Source of the DNA: Lacunisphaera sp.
Lineage (GTDB): Bacteria; Verrucomicrobiota; Verrucomicrobiia; Opitutales; Opitutaceae
DNA: 52,671 nt
Assembly: GCA_009695095.1 (NCBI GenBank)
Contig: SIBQ01000014.1
Location: 1 to 52,671 of the forward strand
Reading direction: 5' to 3'
Shown here: positions 35,675 through 45,045 of the stretch, in pieces
Numbering within the stretch: the first letter of the stretch is position 1
How the letters are laid out: every line of letters starts with the position of its first letter
The notes under the pieces: generated by a model
What the model saw: only the letters and a program-made list of their open reading frames with translations
What the model was told of the DNA's origin: nothing
Databases searched by the model: none
Position numbers and translations under genes: made by a program

Positions 35675-37678
35675 ATGGCCGAAGCACTGGCAAAATCAGA
35701 ATTCACCGGGACGGGGCACGCCCCCGCCAAATCGTTTGAATTGTTCGCGCGCCCCACGGCCAAGACCGGCCTCGTCGGCTGGCTGACTACCGTCGATCAC
35801 AAGAAGATCGGCATGCTCTATGGTGGCTTCGCCATCCTGTTCTTCCTCATCGGCGGCCTCGAGGCGCTGCTGATCCGCACGCAACTCATCGTCCCGAACA
35901 ACCGGTTCATTAGTGCGCAGCTCTACAACGAGCTGTTCACGATGCACGGCACCACGATGATCTTCCTCGCGGTCATGCCGCTCAACGCCGCCTTCTTCAA
36001 CCTGCTCGTCCCGATCCAGGTCGGCGCGCGCGACGTGGCCTTCCCGCGCCTGAACGCCTTCTCGCTGTGGGTGTGGGTCGCCGGGGCCACCCTGCTCAAC
36101 GTCGGCTGGATTTCACACCTCGTTCCGAGTTGGAATTTCGGCGGTGCGCCCGATGTCGGCTGGTTCGGCTACTCCCCCCTCACCTCCAAGGTGTTCACGC
36201 CCGACCTGTCCACCGACTTCTGGGTGCTCGGCATCCAGATGCTCGGCCTTTCCTCCATCGTCGCCTCGCTGAACTTCATCGTCACCATCATCAATATGCG
36301 CGCCCCGGGCCTGACGATGATGCGCCTGCCCGTGTTCACCTGGATGGCGCTGGTCACCAGCTTCCTGCTCATCCTCGCGCTGCCCGCCATCGCCATTGCG
36401 CTCGTCGAGGTGATGTTCGACCGCAATTTCGGCACCAATTTCTTCGAGGTCTCCGGCGGCGGCCAGCCCATCCTCTGGCAGCACCTCTTCTGGGTGTTCG
36501 GCCACCCCGAGGTCTACATCCTCATCCTCCCCCCGATGGGCTACGTGTCGGAAATCCTGCCCACCTTTTCGCGCAAGCCGCTCTTCGGCTACCCCATCGT
36601 GATCTTCTCAGGCGTCGCCATCGGCTTCATCGGCTTCGGCGTGTGGAGCCACCACATGTTCACCACCGGCCTCGGCACGGTCGCCACCGCGGCCTTCGCC
36701 ATTGCCACCATGGCCATCGCTGTGCCGACGGGCGTCAAGATCTTCAACTGGATCGGCACGCTCTGGGGCGGCCACATCGTTACCCGCGTACCGATGATGT
36801 TCGCCCTCGGCTTCATCTGGATGTTCATGCTCGGCGGCTTCTCCGGCATCATGCACGCCGCCGCGCCGGCCGACGCTCAGCAGCAGGACAGCTACTTCGT
36901 CATCGCCCACTTCCATTACGTGCTCATCGGCGGCGCCACCTTCGCGCTGCTGGCGGCCATCCACTTCTGGTTCCCGAAATTTTTCGGCCGGATGGTGCCC
37001 GAATTCTGGGGTAAAGTCTCCTTCTGGCTCATCTTCGTCGGGTTCAACTGCACGTTTTTCCCAATGCACTTCCTCGGCCTGAACGGCATGCCCCGCCGCA
37101 CCTGGATCTACGACTCCAACATGGGCTGGAACGAGGGCAACCTGTTTGCCACCATCGGCGCCTACTTGCTCGGCCTTGGTATCTTCACCTACTTCGCCGT
37201 GCTGGTGTATTCCTTCTTCAAGGGCCAGAAGTGCGGCAACGACCCGTGGGACGCCCGCACCCTGGAATGGTCCATCCCTTCGCCTCCGCCCGAGCACAAC
37301 TTTGCGGCCATCCCGCAAGTCCACGCCCGCGACGCCTGGTGGTATGAGAAGACCCACCAGGAGGAAATCGCCAAGGAGAAGGCCGCGAACATCAAGGCCG
37401 AGGAGGCCCACGGTGGCATCCACATACCCGACCAGTCGTGGTATCCGATCATCGCCGGCATGGGCCTGCTGTTCGGCACCTACAATCTCGCCCAGCTGAA
37501 GCACCCCGTCGTCATGTTCGGCAACCAGGTGCTCGGCTCGCACGCGCCCCTCGCCATCGCCGGCCTCAGCATCGTCGTCCTCGCCTGCTATCTCTGGTCG
37601 CTCGAGGGCCCCGGCGGCTACCATATCCATCTCGATGCCGACGGCAATGCCAAGGAATCCGGCGGCTATCATCACTAA
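35675..37678 (+). CDS. ctaD: Cytochrome c oxidase subunit I (caa3-type)
   Basis: A 667-residue subunit with at least 12 membrane helices. Conserved residues: H91 (low-spin heme, MHGTTMIF), H277 of FGHPEVY cross-linked to Y281, H326 and H327 for CuB (WSHHMF), and H412 and H414 for heme a3 and heme a (AHFHYVLIGG). E279 in HPEV marks an A1-type D-channel. The long C-terminus (about residues 520-667) adds two hydrophobic segments and a His-rich end. It is the proton-pumping core reducing oxygen to water. Confidence 0.96.
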   Translation: MAEALAKSEFTGTGHAPAKSFELFARPTAKTGLVGWLTTVDHKKIGMLYGGFAILFFLIGGLEALLIRTQLIVPNNRFISAQLYNELFTMHGTTMIFLAVMPLNAAFFNLLVPIQVGARDVAFPRLNAFSLWVWVAGATLLNVGWISHLVPSWNFGGAPDVGWFGYSPLTSKVFTPDLSTDFWVLGIQMLGLSSIVASLNFIVTIINMRAPGLTMMRLPVFTWMALVTSFLLILALPAIAIALVEVMFDRNFGTNFFEVSGGGQPILWQHLFWVFGHPEVYILILPPMGYVSEILPTFSRKPLFGYPIVIFSGVAIGFIGFGVWSHHMFTTGLGTVATAAFAIATMAIAVPTGVKIFNWIGTLWGGHIVTRVPMMFALGFIWMFMLGGFSGIMHAAAPADAQQQDSYFVIAHFHYVLIGGATFALLAAIHFWFPKFFGRMVPEFWGKVSFWLIFVGFNCTFFPMHFLGLNGMPRRTWIYDSNMGWNEGNLFATIGAYLLGLGIFTYFAVLVYSFFKGQKCGNDPWDARTLEWSIPSPPPEHNFAAIPQVHARDAWWYEKTHQEEIAKEKAANIKAEEAHGGIHIPDQSWYPIIAGMGLLFGTYNLAQLKHPVVMFGNQVLGSHAPLAIAGLSIVVLACYLWSLEGPGGYHIHLDADGNAKESGGYHH

Positions 37679-37718
37679 GCGCCCCTCTCCCCTCACCTCC
37701 TTCCACCCTCACTCCTTG

Positions 37719-37751
37719 CCTCGCCGAAGCTCGCCAGAGCGTAGGCGGGTT
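37719..37751. repeat. CCTCGCCG-AGCT...GGCGGGTT intergenic repeat, copy 1
   Basis: CCTCGCCGAAGCTCGCCAGA, then GCGTAGGCGGGTT. A near copy ends at the groEL stop codon (47075-47107), and a reversed, longer relative is at 46510-46546. It lies between subunit I and subunit III genes, outside any recognisable frame. Confidence 0.6.
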
Positions 37752-37765
37752 CCTTTCACTCATTC

Positions 37766-38593
37766 ATGAGCAGTCACGCAGCCACCATCGACCACCATCA
37801 CGACTCGACAACGTCGACCGGCATTCCGAACAAGAAGCTTCTTTGGTGGGCCTTCCTCGCCTCGGATTGCATGTTCTTCGGCACGCTGATCTCGACCCAT
37901 CTCGTCTACCGCCTCAACCCGCCCCCGGGCAACGCAATCCCGACGCAGGTCTTCAACATCGAGCTCACGTCCTTCTCGACGTTCATCCTGCTCATGTCCT
38001 CCCTGCTCATGGCGCTTGCGGTGAATGCCATCCAGCGCGGAAACGTCCGCAGCACGCGCACCATGCTGCTCGGCACGATGTTCTTCGGCTGTATCTTTCT
38101 CGGCGGCCAGGTCTACGAGTTCGGCCACTTCGTGCACATGAAGCACATGACGCTCTCAAACAGCCTCTTCGGTTCGACGTTCTACACCCTCACCGGCACG
38201 CACGGCACGCATGTTGCCATCGGCGTGCTGCTGCTCGGCATGATGTATGTCCGCACCTTCAAACCCGCGGCCGGCGGCGGCCTGTCGATGAACTTCCTCC
38301 ATATGCTGGCGGTCGCCGTCGCGGCCGGGGTCGCCTTCATCGTCTTCGTGCCCGGCATGATCGAGATCATCTACGGCGCCGGTATCGGCGAATTCCTGAG
38401 CAGCCACGCCGTCCCGCTCAGCGTTGGTGCGGCCGCCTGCATCGCCATGGCGTGGTTCGCCCGCCAAAGCTCCACGGTCGAGTTTGGCGAGAAGAACGCC
38501 ATCGATGTCGAGGCCGTCGGCCTCTACTGGCACTTCGTCGACATCGTCTGGATCATCATCTTCACGGCCGTCTATCTCCTCGAGTATTTGTAA
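37766..38593 (+). CDS. ctaE: Cytochrome c oxidase subunit III, with extra membrane-segment insertion
   Basis: A 275-residue subunit. KLLWWAFLASDCMFFGTLIS and FGSTFYTLTGTHGTHVAIG are canonical, and the end is YWHFVDIVWIIIFTAVYLLEYL. Between the helix near residue 160 and YWHFVD there is an additional stretch of about 70 residues (residues 170-240) with two hydrophobic segments (LAVAVAAGVAFIVFV and SVGAAACIAMAWFA). Ordinary bacterial subunit III has a short loop there. Function of the insert is unknown. Follows subunit I by 87 bp, with a repeat element between. Confidence 0.9.
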   Translation: MSSHAATIDHHHDSTTSTGIPNKKLLWWAFLASDCMFFGTLISTHLVYRLNPPPGNAIPTQVFNIELTSFSTFILLMSSLLMALAVNAIQRGNVRSTRTMLLGTMFFGCIFLGGQVYEFGHFVHMKHMTLSNSLFGSTFYTLTGTHGTHVAIGVLLLGMMYVRTFKPAAGGGLSMNFLHMLAVAVAAGVAFIVFVPGMIEIIYGAGIGEFLSSHAVPLSVGAAACIAMAWFARQSSTVEFGEKNAIDVEAVGLYWHFVDIVWIIIFTAVYLLEYL

Positions 38594-38645
38594 GCCCAGC
38601 TCTTCCGGTCTCAAGTTTCAGCCCTCAGCCCTTTTCTTCCAGCCC

Positions 38646-39005
38646 ATGTCCGCTCCCGCCGCCACTCACACCCCCACCGCCGTCGGCCATCACGAGCCGA
38701 GCAAGTTTCACATCTACATCCAGATCGCGATGATCCTGGCCGTCATCACCGGCGTCGAGGTCGTGCTGGTCTATACGCCCATCGTCAAGTGGCTGGTCGT
38801 CACCGCCCTCGTGCTGCTCTCCGCCGTGAAGTTCATGTTCGTCATCTTCTTCTTCATGCACCTGCGCTGGGACAAGATGTTCTGCACCATTCTCTTTTTC
38901 ATCGGCCTCGTGCTGGCCGGCGGCACCATGTGGGCCCTGCTGCACCTCTTTGGCGCCGACGCCGGCAAGCCGCTGAGCGCTGTGGTGGGTCTGCTGCTGT
39001 TCTGA
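38646..39005 (+). CDS. ctaF: Cytochrome c oxidase subunit IV (prokaryotic type)
   Basis: A 119-residue membrane protein: three hydrophobic segments (IAMILAVITGVEVVLVY, VVTALVLLSAVKFMFVIFFFMHL, ILFFIGLVLAGGTMWALL - landmarks only). VKFMFVIFFFMHLRWD is the conserved core of the COX4_pro/caa3 subunit IV family. Stabilises the oxidase complex. Ends 25 bp before a good terminator hairpin, so it closes the structural transcript. Confidence 0.9.
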   Translation: MSAPAATHTPTAVGHHEPSKFHIYIQIAMILAVITGVEVVLVYTPIVKWLVVTALVLLSAVKFMFVIFFFMHLRWDKMFCTILFFIGLVLAGGTMWALLHLFGADAGKPLSAVVGLLLF

Positions 39006-39030
39006 ACCAGATTTGACTATCTTGTTGTAG

Positions 39031-39056
39031 GGCGGGGTCGCTGACCCCGCCTTTTT
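39031..39056 (+). terminator. Terminator hairpin after oxidase subunit IV
   Basis: Perfect 9-bp stem GGCGGGGTC/GACCCCGCC with loop GCT, followed directly by TTTTT. It is the same hairpin type as at 29105-29126, including the GTAGGGCG lead. Probably terminates the ctaC-ctaF unit. Confidence 0.75.
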
Positions 39057-39094
39057 CATTTACGCAGAATGACAGCTATGAGGATGATGTCCCA

Positions 39095-39886
39095 ATGATC
39101 GACTGGACCCACTGGCACAATGAACCCTTCCTGATCGGCGGGCTCATCTTTCTCGGCTGGCTCTTTGCCATCCTTGCCGGACCCCTGCGCCAGCACCTGG
39201 CCCCAGGGGCTGCCTACCCCCATCGGCACGCCGTCATGTTCTACGCGGCCCTCGTCATCTTCTACCTCGCCGTCGGCTCACCGCTCGACCAGGCGGGTGA
39301 ACGCTACCTGCTCAGCGCCCACATGCTGCAGCACCAGCTCATTATCTATCCGGCGGCCGTTCTCTTCCTGCTCGGGCTGCCCCACTGGCTGGTGCGTCCG
39401 GTCACCGGCCGGCCCGTCTTGCGGCCGTTGCTCCGGATTCTCACCCATCCCGTCGTTTGCGGTGTGCTCTACATCGGCGTCATCACGGTCTGGCACATGC
39501 CGTCGTTCTACGATCTGGCCTTGCAAAGTCGCTCCGTGCACATCGCGGAGCACTTCATGTTTTTCGGCGCATCACTCTTCTACTGGTGGCCGCTGCTCAG
39601 TCCCTCCCGGGAGTTTCCGCCCGCCAGTTATGCCGGGCAGATGCTCTATCTTCCGGCGGTGGTTATCGGCATGACGCCCGTGTTCGCCTACATCACCTTC
39701 TCGCAGGACGTCCTCTACCCCACCTACGAATTCGCCCCCCGCATCACCGGCCTGTCCGCCGCCAGCGACCAGTTGCTCGCTGGCGCCATGATGAAACTCG
39801 GCGGCATGAGCGTCATGATGATCGCCTTCGCCGTCACCTTCTACCGTTGGTATCAGGCTGGCGAGTCACGGGCGGGCAAAATGTAA
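39095..39886 (+). CDS. ctaG: Cytochrome c oxidase assembly factor CtaG (caa3 type)
   Basis: A 263-residue membrane protein with about seven hydrophobic segments. AHMLQHQLIIYPAAVLFLLG, YIGVITVWHMPSFYDLAL, HIAEHFMFFGASLFYWWPLL and TFSQDVLYPTYE are caa3_CtaG-family marks, with histidines suited to metal binding. The Bacillus homolog is required for CuB or CuA copper insertion. It sits just downstream of the subunit IV terminator, and its own promoter was not identified. Confidence 0.92.
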   Translation: MIDWTHWHNEPFLIGGLIFLGWLFAILAGPLRQHLAPGAAYPHRHAVMFYAALVIFYLAVGSPLDQAGERYLLSAHMLQHQLIIYPAAVLFLLGLPHWLVRPVTGRPVLRPLLRILTHPVVCGVLYIGVITVWHMPSFYDLALQSRSVHIAEHFMFFGASLFYWWPLLSPSREFPPASYAGQMLYLPAVVIGMTPVFAYITFSQDVLYPTYEFAPRITGLSAASDQLLAGAMMKLGGMSVMMIAFAVTFYRWYQAGESRAGKM

Positions 39887-39931
39887 GGGCGGACTCGGGA
39901 GTCCACCCCGTGAATTTGCCTGGGATCGAGT

Positions 39932-40915
39932 TCAGGCGCCGGCCGAGGGGATGAGGTCGTCGATCGAGTCGCTCTCGACATTGACATCGGCGAAGAGCCA
40001 CGTGGACAGGTAGCGCTCGCTGCTCGACGGGATGATGGCGACGATCTGCTTGCCCTTGTTTTCCGGACGCTTGGACAGCTGGATGGCCGCCCAGACCGCC
40101 GCACCAGACGAGATACCAATCGGAATGCCGTCGAGCTGGTTGACCTGCTTCGACACCGGGCCGGTATCGGCCTCCTTCACTCGGATGACCTCGTCGTAGA
40201 TCTTGGTGTTGAGCACCCCAGGCACGAAACCGGCGCCAATGCCCTGGATCTTGTGCGGGCCAGGCGCGCCGCCGGAGAGAATGGGCGAGGAATCCGGTTC
40301 GAGGGCCACCATCTTCAGCGACGGCTTGCGGGCCTTGAGCACCTCGCCCACGCCGGTGATGGTGCCCCCGGTGCCGATGCCAGAAACGATGATGTCGACC
40401 TTGCCGTCGGTGTCGCGCCAGATTTCCTCCGCCGTGGTTTGGCGGTGGATGGCCGGGTTGGCCGGGTTGGTGAATTGCTGCATAATGATGCTTTTCGGGA
40501 TCTTCGCAGCCAGCTCCTCGGCCTTGGCCATGGCGCCCTTCATGCCCTTGGGCCCCTCAGTCAGCACGAGGCGGGCGCCGAGGATTTTGAGCAGCTTGCG
40601 GCGCTCGGTGCTCATCGTCTCGGGCATGGTCAGGATAAGTTTCAGACCCTTGGCCGCGGCGACAAACGCCAAGGCGATGCCCGTGTTGCCGCTGGTGGCC
40701 TCGATGAGCACGCTGTCCTTGGTGATTTTGCCGGACTTTAGTCCATCAGTGATCATGGAGAGGCCGATGCGGTCCTTGACGCTGGAAAGCGGGTTGAAGA
40801 ATTCCAACTTGAGCAGGATTTCCGCCTGGGCCCCGTGGGCCGCGGCGGTGCGGTTGAGCCGTACGAGCGGCGTGTTGCCGATAGTTTCGGTGATGTCGCT
40901 GTATATCTTGGCCAT
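39932..40915 (-). CDS. cysK: Cysteine synthase A (O-acetylserine sulfhydrylase)
   Basis: A 327-residue PLP enzyme that makes cysteine from O-acetylserine and sulfide. K47 in [15 protein letters not shown] forms the PLP Schiff base. [18 protein letters not shown] is the substrate loop, and the phosphate-cup block [14 protein letters not shown] follows. It lies on the minus strand downstream of a sulfonate-type ABC importer and an Rrf2 regulator, forming a coherent sulfur unit. CysK is a signalling partner of CymR, an Rrf2 protein, in Firmicutes, so a similar pairing is possible here but unproven. Confidence 0.95.
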   Translation of the reverse strand: MAKIYSDITETIGNTPLVRLNRTAAAHGAQAEILLKLEFFNPLSSVKDRIGLSMITDGLKSGKITKDSVLIEATSGNTGIALAFVAAAKGLKLILTMPETMSTERRKLLKILGARLVLTEGPKGMKGAMAKAEELAAKIPKSIIMQQFTNPANPAIHRQTTAEEIWRDTDGKVDIIVSGIGTGGTITGVGEVLKARKPSLKMVALEPDSSPILSGGAPGPHKIQGIGAGFVPGVLNTKIYDEVIRVKEADTGPVSKQVNQLDGIPIGISSGAAVWAAIQLSKRPENKGKQIVAIIPSSSERYLSTWLFADVNVESDSIDDLIPSAGA

Positions 40916-41008
40916 GATCGTCGTGGGTTCAGGGTTTGTGAAAATCGCGGGAGTAAGTTTGTTGCGGACAAAAATGCGCAGGGCAACTGCGAAAAATGTC
41001 TTATCTGC

Positions 41009-41773
41009 TCATTTTCCCGTGCCCCAGCGGCGGTGCAAGAACTTCTCCCACGGGGAGAACAGTGCCTTGTCCGCCAGCAGACCGATGAGGACGATGACAA
41101 GCATGACGGCCACGACCTGTTCCATCGCGTTCAGCTCCCGGCCGTAGTGCAGCAGGTGACCCAGCCCGAACCCGGTCAGGATGGTCACATAAATCTCCGC
41201 CGCCATGAGCGAGCGCCACGCAAAAGCCCAGCCCTGTTTCATGCCGCTGACGATGAAGGGCAGCGAGGCCGGCAGCATGACGGTCGCCCAGGTATGCACG
41301 CCGTGCGAGCCCATCGTGTGTGCCGCCCGGATGTAGATGGGGTTCACGTTGCGCACCCCGGTCTCGGTGGCGAGAATTACCGACCAGAGCGTGCCCATGA
41401 CCACCACGAAAAGCATGGCGCCCTCGGTCTGGCCGAACCACAGCAGGGCCAGCGGCACCCAGCACACGCTCGGCAGCCCCTGCAAGCCAAGCGCCAGCAC
41501 GCCCACCGTGTCGCGCAAGGCTTGCACCCGCGCGGTGAGAAAACCCAGCGGGATGCCGGCCACCAGTCCGATGAGATAACCCGCCAACAGTCGCTTCATG
41601 GTCACGACCGTGCTGGACCACAGCGTGCCGTCGCCCGTGATGTCCCACAGGTAGCGCCCCACGCTTTCGGGCGACGGCACCAGCACCGGCGACCAGATTT
41701 TTGCCTCGTAGGCATAGTGCCACACCCCGATAAGCACGACGAAGAACAAGCCGGCGGTGAGTCCCCGTTTCAC
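41009..41773 (-). CDS. ABC transporter permease, SsuC/TauC type
   Basis: A 254-residue inner-membrane permease with about six helices. The cytoplasmic coupling loop AWRSLMAAEIYV(TILTGFG) is the EAA-type motif. Start is GTG 41773, which overlaps the ATPase stop by 4 bp (GTGA). It forms a complete importer with the ATPase and binding protein, of the sulfonate/taurine/nitrate family. Substrate specificity cannot be read from the permease. Confidence 0.88.
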   Translation of the reverse strand: MKRGLTAGLFFVVLIGVWHYAYEAKIWSPVLVPSPESVGRYLWDITGDGTLWSSTVVTMKRLLAGYLIGLVAGIPLGFLTARVQALRDTVGVLALGLQGLPSVCWVPLALLWFGQTEGAMLFVVVMGTLWSVILATETGVRNVNPIYIRAAHTMGSHGVHTWATVMLPASLPFIVSGMKQGWAFAWRSLMAAEIYVTILTGFGLGHLLHYGRELNAMEQVVAVMLVIVLIGLLADKALFSPWEKFLHRRWGTGK

Positions 41774-42576
41774 CCGGCCACCTCCGCGTCTTGCATGTGC
41801 GCTTTCAGGGCAGACCTGATCCGGGTGGCGTAACCGGCCAGAGCCACGCTGTTGATGTCGCGTGGCCGCGGGAGGTTGATCTTGAACTCCTCCCGGATCC
41901 GGCCCGGGTGCGGGGAGAACAGTACCACTCGGTCGCCGAGGCAGGCCGCCTCGCGCACGTTGTGCGTCACAAATACGATGGTCACCTTCCGCTGCTCCCA
42001 GATGCGCTGCAAGTCGCCGTAAAGCTGCTCGCGCGTCAGGGCGTCCAGCGCCGCGAAGGGCTCGTCCATCAGGAGCATGCGCGGGTTGGGCGCCAGCGCC
42101 CGCCCCAGGGCCACGCGCTGTCTCATGCCCCCGGACAGCTCGTGGAGGTTGGCGTGTTGGAATTTCTCCAGCCCGACAAGCTTCAGATAGTAGCGTGCTA
42201 CCTCCAGCCGCTCCCCCTTGCTCAGGCCGGGTTTCAGCCGGAGCCCGAACAGGACGTTGCCCAGGGCATCGAGCCACGGAAACAGCGCCGACTCCTGGAA
42301 CATCATCATGCGTTCGCGTCCAGGCTGGCGGACCGTCACGCCGTCGGCGCTGATCGTCCCTTCATCCGGTTGCTCCAGCCCGGCGATGAGGTTCAGCAAG
42401 GTTGACTTGCCGCAGCCGCTCGGTCCCACGAGGCAGACGAACTCCCCCTCAGCGACTTGCAGGCTGGCCTGGTCCAGCGCGTGCACGATGCCACGCTTGG
42501 TGCGAAACGTCTTCGACACCTGGTTGATCGACAGTTTTGCCGGGGGTGGCGCGGTGACCTCCTGCTCGATAGTCAT
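41770..42576 (-). CDS. ABC transporter ATPase, SsuB/TauB type
   Basis: A 268-residue ATPase with Walker A GPSGCGKST, Q-loop MMFQESALFPWLDAL, signature ELSGGMRQRVALGRAL and Walker B MLLMDEPFAALDALTR. The final switch H is in FVTHNVREAACLG. It closely matches SsuB/TauB/NrtD, which drive uptake of sulfonates, taurine or nitrate. Its ATG at 42576 overlaps the binding-protein stop (ATGA), and its stop overlaps the permease start. Confidence 0.92.
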   Translation of the reverse strand: MTIEQEVTAPPPAKLSINQVSKTFRTKRGIVHALDQASLQVAEGEFVCLVGPSGCGKSTLLNLIAGLEQPDEGTISADGVTVRQPGRERMMMFQESALFPWLDALGNVLFGLRLKPGLSKGERLEVARYYLKLVGLEKFQHANLHELSGGMRQRVALGRALAPNPRMLLMDEPFAALDALTREQLYGDLQRIWEQRKVTIVFVTHNVREAACLGDRVVLFSPHPGRIREEFKINLPRPRDINSVALAGYATRIRSALKAHMQDAEVAG

Positions 42577-43535
42577 GGTTGGGCGGAGAAAAGACGGTCG
42601 AGGGGGATCGCATCGCGCAGGAAACCCACGCTCTGGGCGTCGCCAACCAGGGCGGCAAATTGCGCTGGCGAGACCTGGTCGGTGAATTTCAACCGCCGCC
42701 ACGCACTGGTGATGATGGCGTTGGACATCTCGCGCCGCATCTCGGCGCTGAGCCCGGCGCGGACCAGCGCCCGAGCCTGATCGGGCTGGGCGTTCAGCCA
42801 TGCCGTGAGCTCGATGTGCGCCGCGCGGAATTTCTCCACCAGCGCCGGGCGTGCTTTGAGGAACTTCATGCTGGAGACCAGCACGGTCGTGACCGCATCG
42901 GTCTGTTCCACGAACACCTTGCCGCCGGCTTCCAGCTCCAGCCGCGAGACCCACGGCTCCACCGTCCACACGCCATCGATCTTGCCCTGCTGGAACAGGC
43001 TCAGCTGGTCGGCGTTGGTCGTCGGCGCCACGAATACGTCCCCACCGATAAGGGTGATTTTGAAACTCTGTTTTTTCAGCCACACGCGCGCCGCCACGTC
43101 CTGCGTGTTACCGAGCTGCGGCGTGGCGATTTTTCTGCCGGTAAAATCTGCCGGTTGCGCGATGCGCCCGTCGCCCAAGACCACGAGGGCCGCCCCACCC
43201 TCCGCCGATCCCGCCAGCACGCGGATCTCGTCGCCCCGCGAGCGGATGTAAGCGTTCAAGGCCGGGTTGGGTCCGACATAGGTCAGGTCAATCGAGCCGG
43301 CGAATATGGCCTCCATCGCGCTCGGGCCGGCGTTGAAGGAATACCACTGGATGGTGACGTCCGGCCCGAGCCGTTGTTCGAACCAGCCGTGCTTCTCGCG
43401 CGAAGTGTGGCTGCCGATCACGCCCTGGGCGTGGGTGACATTGGGGAAATAGCCGACCCGCAGGGTTATTTTTTCTGCCTGGACCAGCGCGGCGCAGAAA
43501 ATTAAAATGAGTGAAAGGTAAATGCGTTTCTTCAC
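42573..43535 (-). CDS. ABC transporter substrate-binding protein, SsuA/TauA-like
   Basis: A 320-residue periplasmic protein from GTG 43535 with a signal peptide (KKRIYLSLILIFCAALVQA). The mature sequence begins VRLVGYF-like: TLRVGYFPNVTHAQGV. SAMEAIFAGSIDLTYVGPNPALNAY and IATPQLGNTQDVAARVWL are SsuA/NrtA-type binding-domain blocks (NMT1/THI5-like fold). The ligand is probably an alkanesulfonate, taurine or sulfate ester, given the nearby cysK. Nitrate remains possible. Confidence 0.86.
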   Translation of the reverse strand: MKKRIYLSLILIFCAALVQAEKITLRVGYFPNVTHAQGVIGSHTSREKHGWFEQRLGPDVTIQWYSFNAGPSAMEAIFAGSIDLTYVGPNPALNAYIRSRGDEIRVLAGSAEGGAALVVLGDGRIAQPADFTGRKIATPQLGNTQDVAARVWLKKQSFKITLIGGDVFVAPTTNADQLSLFQQGKIDGVWTVEPWVSRLELEAGGKVFVEQTDAVTTVLVSSMKFLKARPALVEKFRAAHIELTAWLNAQPDQARALVRAGLSAEMRREMSNAIITSAWRRLKFTDQVSPAQFAALVGDAQSVGFLRDAIPLDRLFSAQP

Positions 43536-43551
43536 GGAAAAAGAAAATAGT

Positions 43552-44937
43552 TCAGAAGGAGAGCTGCAGTCGCGTAATGAGTGCCTTTTCATCCTGGCGG
43601 AGGGCGGGTGCGGCGGGGTCGGCGGGCGCACTAGGAGCGAAGCCAAACTTTGTCTGGTAGTAGTCGAACTTGAAGACGACCGTCTTGCTGAGATACCAGT
43701 TGAGACCCAATCCGTATGAAGTGGCCTCGTCAGCGCTGGTGGAAACGGAGGCGTAAAGCGGGAAAGCCGCATCGTCTATTCTTAGGTTGGCGTAACGGCC
43801 TGTCACTTCGAACGCGCCCCAGGTGCCGTTGGTAAAGTCGAAGTTTCCCCGGGGCACAACGCCCGCGAAGGACGAGTCCTCGCCGGTCAGCACGTAAGCG
43901 GCCGCGAACTGCCAGGCTTTGTTCTGCAACCCGGCCTTGGCTCCGGCCGCGCTTGGGCGGACATTGACTGTGGACAGGACGTATTCACCGATGGCCCCGA
44001 ACGAGCCGTGGCGGTAATCAAACTGGGGCGAGATGCGCCAGCTCTGGCCGTCAGCGATGGTTGCGGTGTTATAGGAGAAGAACGTTTGCTGACCGTCCGT
44101 CTTGTAGCCGGCCGTGCGACCAGCCGCGGTCTTCTCCCGGCCTAGGCTGGCGGAGATGCCGAAGGAGAGGCCCTGCACTGGCGAACCGGCGTCATGCTGG
44201 AATGGCGAGGCGAAGAGGCGCACCACCACGTCCTTCTCATTGTCGAAATCCGTGTTGGTCGTGCTCGCGCCGTCGGCCACGCCACCGAAGATGCCGGCCG
44301 CGTAACTGACCCGGCCGTTGAACAGTTCGCCACCGGCCTGCACCCCGAGGTCGCGGTTGGGCACGAGGTTGGTGACGATGGAGCGCTCGTTGAAAAAGGT
44401 CCAGGAGTCGGACTGAAGCAGTTCGAGACCGACCGGCGGCTTGAATTTCCCGAATTTGAGCTGCAGGGCCTTGTCGATCGTGACCCCCAGGTTGGCATCG
44501 ATGATGCTGACCGCGCTGCCGCCGAACTCTGTCACAAACTGGAAGGAGTATTTCTTGGCGAAAGTGCCCTCGGTGATGAGGCGCGCGCGGCGGAGCACAA
44601 AGGCGTTGTTCACGATGCCGTTATCGCCAAAGAAGAGGCGCGAATCGAGCTGCACGAGGCCGCGCAGCTTGATGGAGTTGGCGCCGTCGGCGGACGCGAG
44701 TGCAAAGCCCTTGTCGCTGATCGTGATTTTTGGCGCGACCGGCGCCGCCGCGGCCTCGTCCTTGATCTCCTGTTTGCGCTCAAGCACGAGGAGTTTTTGC
44801 TCGATGGCACGAAGCTGCTCGCGGAGCAGCTTGATTTCATCGCCTTGGTCGGCGGCGGTGAGCATCGCCGGCAAAGCGGCATTGAGCACCAGCACGGCAA
44901 GCGGGGGCACAAGTTGGCAGAGGGAAGAGATTTTCAT
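43552..44937 (-). CDS. OprO/OprP-family outer-membrane porin
   Basis: A 461-residue protein with a signal peptide (LAVLVLNAALPAMLTAA), a short coiled coil (EIKLLREQLRAIEQKLLVLE, residues 33-53) and a beta-barrel with alternating strands. FKPPVGLELLQSD and FNERSIVTNLVPNRDLGVQ match porin_O_P. The last residue is F (LQLSF), as required for outer-membrane insertion. It precedes the ABC importer by 16 bp on the same strand, so it likely passes that importer's substrate. OprP-type pores favour anions, consistent with sulfonates or sulfate. Confidence 0.9.
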   Translation of the reverse strand: MKISSLCQLVPPLAVLVLNAALPAMLTAADQGDEIKLLREQLRAIEQKLLVLERKQEIKDEAAAAPVAPKITISDKGFALASADGANSIKLRGLVQLDSRLFFGDNGIVNNAFVLRRARLITEGTFAKKYSFQFVTEFGGSAVSIIDANLGVTIDKALQLKFGKFKPPVGLELLQSDSWTFFNERSIVTNLVPNRDLGVQAGGELFNGRVSYAAGIFGGVADGASTTNTDFDNEKDVVVRLFASPFQHDAGSPVQGLSFGISASLGREKTAAGRTAGYKTDGQQTFFSYNTATIADGQSWRISPQFDYRHGSFGAIGEYVLSTVNVRPSAAGAKAGLQNKAWQFAAAYVLTGEDSSFAGVVPRGNFDFTNGTWGAFEVTGRYANLRIDDAAFPLYASVSTSADEATSYGLGLNWYLSKTVVFKFDYYQTKFGFAPSAPADPAAPALRQDEKALITRLQLSF

Positions 44938-45045
44938 GGGAGTGGTCCGATAATGGTAGTCTTGGAAATCCCCGTAGCAAGGTCAGTCATGATCATGGTG
45001 TCTGGTCAGCCAACATCGGCGTGGCAGACGGAGGCCTGGCTTCAC

